Shown here in pieces: positions 1 through 5,038 of a stretch of DNA of 6,406 nucleotides. The notes under the pieces were generated by a model that had not been told where the DNA came from, did no database searches, and saw only the letters and a list, made by a program, of their open reading frames with translations. The number at the start of each line of letters is the position of its first letter. Within the stretch, counting starts at the first letter, position 1. Made by a program: the position numbers and the translations under genes. Origin of the DNA: Burkholderiales bacterium (GTDB taxonomy: Bacteria > Pseudomonadota > Gammaproteobacteria > Burkholderiales > Ga0077523); the NCBI GenBank assembly GCA_025459035.1, contig JALORJ010000157.1, forward strand, positions 1 to 6,406, read 5' to 3'.

Positions 1-71
1 GTCGCCGCCGTCGCGCCGACCAGCGCGGTCACGTGCGCCGCCGGCAGCGGCGGCAGGCGCACGGCGCTCAC
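1..71 (-). CDS. N-terminal fragment of the next operon gene, possibly a TgpA/DUF3488-type transglutaminase (partial)
   Basis: This reading frame begins with GTG at 71-69, forming a GTGA overlap with the TGA stop (70-68) of the DUF58 gene, and stays open to the window edge. The 23 visible codons start MSAVRLPPLPAAHV. A second in-frame GTG at 62-60 is an alternative start. The 4-nt stop/start overlap suggests translational coupling. The visible piece is too short for any domain. The suggestion that it is a membrane transglutaminase of the TgpA/DUF3488 family rests only on context, because MoxR-DUF58-transglutaminase is a very common gene order in proteobacteria. It could instead be another DUF58 partner, such as a VWA-domain protein. 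Confidence is moderate that a gene starts here and low for its identity. Confidence 0.45.
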   Translation of the reverse strand, partial: MSAVRLPPLPAAHVTALVGATAA

Positions 72-1045
72 GGGCCGAGCGCCACCTGCGCGAGCGCGTC
101 GAGGCAGGCGTCGCGATGCCCACGGCCGCTCGCCATCGGAAGCGTCGCCTGCGGCAGCCGCAATGTCCACGCGGCGTCGCGCGCGTGTGCATCGACGACC
201 CACGCCGCGAGCCGCGACAGCCGCGCTTCCAGCGGCAGGTCGGCGGGCAGCGTGTCGAGCGCGAACTCGAGCTCGGTCGCGACCTGTCCCTCGAACTGCT
301 TCGTCACGAGCTCGCCGCTGCGCGCGTACGCCTTCCACGCGACGTGGCGCAGCGGATCGCCGGGCGCATACGCGCGCAGGCCCGCGAGATCGTCGCTCCC
401 GGGGCCCGGACCCGCGCCGTCGCCCGCGGCGGCCACGCGCACCGGGGGCGGCGGTGGATCGGCCTCAGGGGCGGGCCACACCAGCACGCGCTGCGAGGTT
501 CCGACCCAGGCCCACGCGCGAAACAGCCCGAGCGGCCAGGTGGTGTCGAGCCCGAGGCGGCCGAGTGCGAGCCAGCCCCGACGCGGCGCCGGCACGTGCA
601 CGCGAGCGACGGTGTCGCGTCCGGCGGGGACGTCGACGTGCAGCGGATCGCGCGCGGCATGCCCGTCGCGCGCGACCAGACCGACGGCGAAGCGCTCGTG
701 GCGCGACGGGTTCTCGAGCCGCACCGTGAACACCGCATCGTCACCGGCGAACACCGGCTCCGCGCGGCCGGCACTGACCACGAGCCGCGCCAGGTTGCGC
801 CACGTGTGCAACAGCCCGACCAGCCCGAGTGCGGCCAGCAGGAACGTGAGCAGATAGCCGAGGCTCAGGTTGTAGTTGATCGCGCCGAGCAGCAGCAGCG
901 CGAGCGTCGCGGCGAACGCGAACCCGGCGCGGGTCGGCAGGATGTACACGCGTCGCTGCGACAGCACGACGCCGCTCGGCAGGTCGGCGTCGCGCGCGAA
1001 GAGCCGGAGCGACAGGCGTTCTGCGCGAGCGCGAAGACCGCTCAA
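68..1045 (-). CDS. DUF58 domain-containing membrane-anchored protein
   Basis: A 325-residue protein of the DUF58 family, usually encoded beside MoxR ATPases. Its biochemical role is not settled; family members are thought to work with MoxR in assembling or activating envelope or redox complexes. Residues 41-82 form two close hydrophobic helices (GFAFAATLALLLLGAI, then LGYLLTFLLAALGLVGLL), a hairpin membrane anchor. A beta-rich region (about 86-190) follows, then a Pro-rich linker near 191-203. The DUF58 hallmark lies at 223-242: LRAYAPGDPLRHVAW followed by KAYAR. The start is TTG at 1045-1043, chosen because an AGGA Shine-Dalgarno (plus-strand TCCT, 1054-1057) sits 8 nt upstream and no nearby in-frame ATG or GTG competes. 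It begins 60 nt after moxR, and its stop overlaps the next gene's probable start, fitting an operon. Length is normal for short members of the family. Identity is firm; function is inferred from context. Confidence 0.93.
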   Translation of the reverse strand: MSGLRARAERLSLRLFARDADLPSGVVLSQRRVYILPTRAGFAFAATLALLLLGAINYNLSLGYLLTFLLAALGLVGLLHTWRNLARLVVSAGRAEPVFAGDDAVFTVRLENPSRHERFAVGLVARDGHAARDPLHVDVPAGRDTVARVHVPAPRRGWLALGRLGLDTTWPLGLFRAWAWVGTSQRVLVWPAPEADPPPPPVRVAAAGDGAGPGPGSDDLAGLRAYAPGDPLRHVAWKAYARSGELVTKQFEGQVATELEFALDTLPADLPLEARLSRLAAWVVDAHARDAAWTLRLPQATLPMASGRGHRDACLDALAQVALGP

Positions 1046-1053
1046 CGACGCTG

Positions 1054-1057
1054 TCCT
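1054..1057 (-). promoter_or_regulatory. Ribosome binding site supporting the TTG start of the DUF58 gene
   Basis: Reading the minus strand, AGGA lies 8 nt before the TTG codon at 1045-1043. It decides the start, because TTG is uncommon and the frame has no competing ATG or GTG close upstream. Confidence 0.6.
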
Positions 1058-1070
1058 GCCGCGCGGGGGC

Positions 1071-1110
1071 GCGTCACGCGCTCGTGCACCGGGCCGTGAC
1101 GCGCGTCACG
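1071..1110. repeat. Nested inverted repeats between moxR and the DUF58 gene
   Basis: The 8-mer GCGTCACG occurs at 1071-1078 and 1103-1110, and its reverse complement CGTGACGC at 1095-1102. The last two abut to form a perfect 16-bp palindrome, CGTGACGCGCGTCACG, at 1095-1110, which covers the moxR stop codon (1108-1106). The middle copy can also pair with the 1071-1078 copy across a 16-nt loop. In RNA, the second hairpin is the more plausible one because the palindrome leaves no loop without melting its central pairs. No T tract follows on either strand, so this is not a standard intrinsic terminator. It could be an mRNA processing or stability element, a protein-binding palindrome, or chance in GC-rich sequence. 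Confidence 0.6.
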
Positions 1111-2023
1111 GGATCGCGACCTCGTTCGCGAGGCGTGCCGCCAGATCGTCGCCGGACACGCGGCCGCGGGCGTCGACCGCCGCGAGCCGGTGCCCGGTCA
1201 CGCTCGGCAGCACGGCCTGGACGTCCTCCGGCAGCACGGCCGCGCGACCGTCGATCAGCGCCCACGCGCGCGCGGCGGCCAGCAGCGCGATGCCTGCCCG
1301 CGGGCTCAGGCCGGCGGCGAAGTCGGTCGAGCGTCGCGAGTGCGTGATCAGGGCGTGCAGATAGTCGAGCAGGGCGGGTGCGGCATGCACCGCGCGCGCA
1401 CGGGCCTGCAGCGCAAGGAGGTCGCCGGGCGCGATCGCCGACGCGAGCCCCGCGAGCAGGGCGCGGCGGTCGTCGCCGGCGAGCAGCGCACGCTCGGCCT
1501 GCGCGTCGGGGTAGCCCAGCGCGATGCGCATCAGGAAGCGGTCGAGCTGCGACTCCGGCAGCGGGAACGTGCCGATCTGGTGCGACGGGTTCTGCGTCGC
1601 GATGACGAAGAACGGCTCCGGCAGCGGGCGCGACACGCCGTCGAACGTGACCTGGCGCTCCTCCATCGCTTCGAGCAGCGCGCTCTGCGCCTTCGGCGTC
1701 GCGCGGTTGACCTCGTCGGCCAGCAGCACCTGCGTGAACACCGGTCCCTCGACGAAGCGGAACGTGCCGCCGTCGCGGTCGAAGACCGATGTGCCGACCA
1801 CGTCGGCCGGCAGCAGGTCGGCGGTGAACTGCACGCGCTTGAACCCGAGCCCGAGGCTGCGCGCCATCGCCTGCGCCAGCGTGGTCTTGCCCACGCCCGG
1901 CACGTCCTCGATCAGCAGATGGCCGCGGGCGAGCAGACACGCCAGCACGAGCCGCACCTCGCGCGGCTTGCCGAGCACGACGGTACCGACGGTGTCGAGG
2001 ATGCGGCGGATCTCGGGGGGCAT
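1106..2023 (-). CDS. MoxR family AAA+ ATPase
   Basis: A 305-residue AAA+ ATPase of the MoxR family, cytoplasmic chaperone-like machines that use ATP to remodel or activate partner proteins, often with VWA or DUF58 partners. The motifs are complete. Walker A is GVGKTT (43-48) within EDVPGVGKTTLA. Walker B is LLADEVNR (100-107), followed by the family-typical ATPKAQSALLEAMEE. Sensor 1 is ATQNP (142-146), and the sensor 2 arginine is in LSPRAG (239-244). The C-terminal lid runs to about residue 300. Length is typical and nothing is missing, so the protein should be active. ATG at 2023-2021 is the natural start; the upstream ribosome site is weak (GAG). Only 25 nt separate it from the Pat-like gene upstream and 60 nt from DUF58 downstream, so the genes are probably cotranscribed. 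The family call is very secure; the client is unknown, with DUF58 and the following gene the best candidates. Confidence 0.96.
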   Translation of the reverse strand: MPPEIRRILDTVGTVVLGKPREVRLVLACLLARGHLLIEDVPGVGKTTLAQAMARSLGLGFKRVQFTADLLPADVVGTSVFDRDGGTFRFVEGPVFTQVLLADEVNRATPKAQSALLEAMEERQVTFDGVSRPLPEPFFVIATQNPSHQIGTFPLPESQLDRFLMRIALGYPDAQAERALLAGDDRRALLAGLASAIAPGDLLALQARARAVHAAPALLDYLHALITHSRRSTDFAAGLSPRAGIALLAAARAWALIDGRAAVLPEDVQAVLPSVTGHRLAAVDARGRVSGDDLAARLANEVAIP

Positions 2024-2048
2024 GGCGACTCGCGGAGAGGGGCGACGG

Positions 2049-4784
2049 TCAGAGGCGCTTCACGACGCGCTTCATCGCGGCATCGTCGGGGTCGGGCAGG
2101 ACGTCGAAACCCAGCCGTTCCATCAGCGACAGCATGCGGCCGTTGGCGCCGAGCACGCTGCCTTCCATCGTGCGCAGGCCGCGCGCGCGCGCCGCGTCGA
2201 TCAGTGCGGCCATCAGCTGGCGCCCGAGCCCGGTGCCCTGCGCGCGGTCGGCGACGACGACCGCGAACTCGCAGGCCTCGCCGTCCGGCGCGATCGCGTA
2301 GCGCGCGACGCCGAGCTCTTCGTCGTCGCCGATGCCGGGATCGGTGTCCGCGTCCGACGCCGGTGCCGGCGGCGCCGCTGCCGCACGCGGCGTCACCGCG
2401 ACGAGCGCCAGCTCGCGGTCGTAGTCGATCTGGGTGAAGCGCGCGAGCATCGCGTCGCCGAGTTCGTGCACGGCGTTGAAGAAGCGGAAGAAGCGTGTCT
2501 CGTCCGACAGCCCGCGTACGAAGGCCTGCGTCATTGCCGCGTCCTCGGGGCGGATCGCGCGCAGCGTCACGACGCGTCCGTCCGCCACGACGACCGTGCG
2601 CTCCAGATGCGTCGGGTACGGTCCGATCGCCATGTGCGCGTAGCGGTCGAGCGCATTCGCGTCCGACGGCGGCGCGATCACGATGCGGGCGTCGGCCACG
2701 GTCGCGCCGTGCGGACCGACGATCACCGGGTTGATGTCCATCGACGCGAGCCACGGCAGCTCGCACACCATCTCGGACACGCGCAGCAGCAGCGCCTCGA
2801 GGGCGTCGAGGTCGGCGGGCGGCAGACCGCGCCACGTGTCGAGCGTCGCGCGCACCCGCGTCGCGTCGAGCAGCGTGCGCGCGAGCCGCTCGTCGAGCGG
2901 CGGCAGGGCGACGGCGCGGTCCGCGAACAGCTCGACGTGGGTGCCGCCCGCGCCGCACGTGATCGCCGGCCCGAACACCGGGTCGCGGATCATCCCGACC
3001 ATCACCTCGCGGCCGTGATCACCCCGGATCATCGGCTCGATCACGACGCCGTCGACGCGCGCCTGCGGCGCCGCCGAGCGCACGCGTTCGAGAATCGTCG
3101 TGAAGGCGCGGCGCACGCCGGCGGCGTCGCGGATGTCGAGCACCACGCCGCCGACCTCGGACTTGTGCACGAGATCGGGCGAGCGGACCTTCATCACGAC
3201 CGGAAAACCCTGCTGCTGCGCGATCGCGACGGCCTCGGACACGTCGCGCGCCGCCACCGTCGGCGCGACCGGGATGCGAAACGCCGCGAGCACCGCCTTC
3301 GACTCCATCTCGGTCAGCACGCTGCGCCCGGCCGCGCGCGCGCCGTCGATCACGGTCTGGGCACCGCCGATGTCCGGTGGTGCGTGACGCGACAGCGGGC
3401 CGGGCACCCGCATCAGCAGCTTCTGGTTCACGTAGAACGTGGCGACGTTCGAAAAGGCCTCGATCGCCGGCTCGGGCGTGCGGAAGGTCGGCAGCTGCGC
3501 TGCCTGCAGGCGGGCGCGCGCGACCGCGGTGCTCGCTTCGCCCATCACGACGGCCATCACCTGCTTGCGCGTCGACTTCGCAGCCGCGATCACGGTGTCG
3601 GCGATCGACGCCGCGTCGGTCATGCCCTGCGGTGTCACGATCACGAGCACGCTGTCCACGCCCGCGTCGGCGACCACGGCATCGAGCGCGGCGCGGTAGC
3701 GCGCGACGTCGGCGTCCTCGAGCAGATCCACCGGGTTGTCGCGCGACCAGCCCGGCGGCAGCGCACGGTCGAGCGCGTCGACGGTGGCAGGTGCCAGCGC
3801 GGCCAGCGCCAGACCGACGGTCTGCGCGCGATCGGCCGCCATCACGGCCGGGCCGCCGCCGTTGGTCACGATGGCAAGCCGGTGGCCGCGGGCGCGATAA
3901 CGCGACGACAGACACTTGGCGGCCGAGAACAGCTGCACGAAGGTGTCGACGCGCACCGCGCCGGCGCGACGCAACGCGGCGTCGCAGACATCGTCCGCGC
4001 CGATCAGCGCGTCGGTGTGCGTGACGGCCACGCGCGAGCCCAGCGTGCCGCGACCGCTCTTGAGCACGATCACCGGCTTGATCCGTGCGGCGGCGCGCAG
4101 CGCGCTCATGAAGCGCCGCGCGTGCACGATGCCTTCGACGTACAGCACGATGCTCTCGGTCGCCGGATCGAGCGCGAGCCAGTCGAGGGCATCGGCGAAG
4201 TCGACATCGAGCTGGTTGCCCAGCGAGATCACGCTCGAGAAGCCGACGCCGTCGGCCGTCGCCCAGTCGAGGGTCGCGCTGGCCAGCCCGCCCGACTGCG
4301 TGACCAGCGCGACCGAGCCCGGGCGCGGCATCGCGGGGCCGAACGTCGCGTCGAGCCGCGCCGACGGGCGCATCAGCCCGAGCGCGTTGGGACCGAGCAC
4401 GCGCACCCCGCGCTCGCGCGCCACGCGGCGCACCCGCGCGAGCGTGCGCCGGCCGGCATCGGTGCGCGCGTCGACACCGCCCGACACGATCGCGACCGCG
4501 CGGATGCCCGCATCGGCGCAGTCCTCGACCAGCGCGGCCAGCGTCGTGGCCGGCGTCGCGAGGATCGCGAGGTCGGGGGCAGGCGTCAGCGCGGCGACGT
4601 TCGGCACGGTGGTCACACCGCCGACGCGCGGGCTGTTCGGGTTGACGGCATGCAGCGGGCCGGCAAAGCCGCCGTCGCGCAGGTGCTCCCACAGCAGCCG
4701 CCCGACCGAGCCCTCGGCGTCGCTCGCGCCGACGACCGCGATCGATCGCGGCGCGAACAGCGGCGTCAAGGGATGCGCGGTCAT
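2049..4784 (-). CDS. Pat/PatZ-like protein: NDP-forming acyl-CoA synthetase module fused to a C-terminal GNAT lysine acetyltransferase
   Basis: A 911-residue cytoplasmic protein with the layout of enterobacterial Pat (PatZ/YfiQ), which acetylates lysines on acetyl-CoA synthetase and other proteins. Domains in order: a CoA-binding Rossmann domain from residue 15 (IAVVGAS); succinyl-CoA-ligase-like domains with LVTQSGG near 161-167 and THTDALIG at 255-262; an ATP-grasp domain from about 480, with VVMKVRSPDLVHKSEVGGVV at 529-548, GGTHVE at 613-618 and DINP at 683-686; and a GNAT domain from about 729, opening VTLRAIRPED. The acetyl-CoA loop is QGTGLG (849-854), and Glu839, in EFAVVV just before it, is a candidate general base. 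His256 and His540 match the two phospho-histidines of ADP-forming acetyl-CoA synthetases, so the synthetase module may be active. An Ala/Pro/Asp-rich insert (about 799-823) interrupts the GNAT fold. ATG at 4784-4782 is preferred; an in-frame TTG at 4820 would add 12 unremarkable residues. It is the first gene of the apparent operon with moxR. The architecture is certain; substrate and ligase activity are open. Confidence 0.94.
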   Translation of the reverse strand: MTAHPLTPLFAPRSIAVVGASDAEGSVGRLLWEHLRDGGFAGPLHAVNPNSPRVGGVTTVPNVAALTPAPDLAILATPATTLAALVEDCADAGIRAVAIVSGGVDARTDAGRRTLARVRRVARERGVRVLGPNALGLMRPSARLDATFGPAMPRPGSVALVTQSGGLASATLDWATADGVGFSSVISLGNQLDVDFADALDWLALDPATESIVLYVEGIVHARRFMSALRAAARIKPVIVLKSGRGTLGSRVAVTHTDALIGADDVCDAALRRAGAVRVDTFVQLFSAAKCLSSRYRARGHRLAIVTNGGGPAVMAADRAQTVGLALAALAPATVDALDRALPPGWSRDNPVDLLEDADVARYRAALDAVVADAGVDSVLVIVTPQGMTDAASIADTVIAAAKSTRKQVMAVVMGEASTAVARARLQAAQLPTFRTPEPAIEAFSNVATFYVNQKLLMRVPGPLSRHAPPDIGGAQTVIDGARAAGRSVLTEMESKAVLAAFRIPVAPTVAARDVSEAVAIAQQQGFPVVMKVRSPDLVHKSEVGGVVLDIRDAAGVRRAFTTILERVRSAAPQARVDGVVIEPMIRGDHGREVMVGMIRDPVFGPAITCGAGGTHVELFADRAVALPPLDERLARTLLDATRVRATLDTWRGLPPADLDALEALLLRVSEMVCELPWLASMDINPVIVGPHGATVADARIVIAPPSDANALDRYAHMAIGPYPTHLERTVVVADGRVVTLRAIRPEDAAMTQAFVRGLSDETRFFRFFNAVHELGDAMLARFTQIDYDRELALVAVTPRAAAAPPAPASDADTDPGIGDDEELGVARYAIAPDGEACEFAVVVADRAQGTGLGRQLMAALIDAARARGLRTMEGSVLGANGRMLSLMERLGFDVLPDPDDAAMKRVVKRL

Positions 4785-5002
4785 CTTGGCTCGGTCGGCA
4801 GGGCGGGGAATCGACGACAAGGTTAGCGGTCCGTCCGGCGACGCTCACGCCATCCGTGGATCCCCCAGGGGGGCGAGACCGAAGTCAGCGTCCGCGGTGC
4901 GGCGCCGCGAGAGCAGGATGCGAGGTGCCGACGCGGATGCCGCGACCATCGGCGTCGCGAAGCGCTGTTGTGCGTTCGCGCGCTCGCAGGACGCTGGCAA
5001 AC

Positions 5003-5030
5003 TCCTCCGGGCGAAAGCAGTCCCGGGGGG
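5003..5030 (+). promoter_or_regulatory. Leader hairpin that would sequester the chemoreceptor ribosome binding site
   Basis: In the RNA, 5003-5011 (UCCUCCGGG) pairs with 5022-5030 (CCCGGGGGG) to make nine consecutive pairs, two of them G-U, around a 10-nt loop, CGAAAGCAGU. The 3' arm contains the G-run at 5025-5030 that is the likely Shine-Dalgarno sequence, 8 nt before the ATG at 5039. Forming this stem should therefore lower translation initiation. Just 5' of the stem is GGCAAAC (4996-5002). The GGCAAAC, stem, GAAA-loop order recalls the first half of the c-di-GMP-I (GEMM) aptamer, but the conserved GACGCAAAGCC segment that should follow is absent. The pairing is seen directly; regulation and any ligand are inference. 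Confidence 0.45.
5025..5030 (+). promoter_or_regulatory. Ribosome binding site of the chemoreceptor gene
   Basis: A run of six G residues ends 8 nt before the ATG at 5039-5041. It favours this ATG over an in-frame GTG at 4970, which would add 23 residues with no family character. It lies inside the 3' arm of the leader hairpin. Confidence 0.55.
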
Positions 5031-5038
5031 AATCGAGC

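Larger units (their letters stand above)
4785..5038. other. Divergent intergenic region between the Pat-like gene and the chemoreceptor gene
   Basis: These 254 nt separate two divergently transcribed genes and should hold both promoters. I cannot point to a convincing -10/-35 pair for either strand, nor a flagellar sigma-28 site (no TAAA with a GCCGATAA-like box). Small hairpins are possible at 4862-4872 (CCCC, loop CAG, GGGG) and at 4893-4909 (CGCGGT with GCCGCG, loop of 5); neither has a T tract. The right end carries the hairpin described separately. Open frames crossing this region look like extensions or shadows of the neighbouring genes and have no recognisable protein content. Confidence 0.6.

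Noticed and set aside
116..1099. A 327-codon plus-strand open frame opposite the DUF58 gene
   Set aside because: It is Arg/Gln/Ala-rich with no family resemblance, while the opposite strand encodes the DUF58 hallmark and membrane hairpin.
4785..4820. A TTG start at 4820 for the Pat-like protein
   Set aside because: It adds 12 residues (SSIPRPADRAK-like) before the CoA-binding domain, with no clear ribosome site. The ATG at 4784 gives a start close to the domain as in the family, and places the first catalytic His at 256.
1524..4826. A 1100-codon open frame on the plus strand opposite the Pat-like gene and part of moxR
   Set aside because: It is rich in Arg, His, Asp and Ala with no recognisable domain or motif, and it lies exactly antisense to a gene with full motif support. 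Long antisense open frames are expected when codon third positions are almost all G or C.
4862..4872. C-run/G-run hairpin as a transcription terminator
   Set aside because: It has only four pairs and no T tract on either strand, and it lies between divergent genes where no terminator is needed.
4994..5011. A sigma-54 promoter suggested by CTGGCA at 4994-4999
   Set aside because: The -24-like TGGCA is present, but no TTGCA-like -12 element follows at the required spacing.
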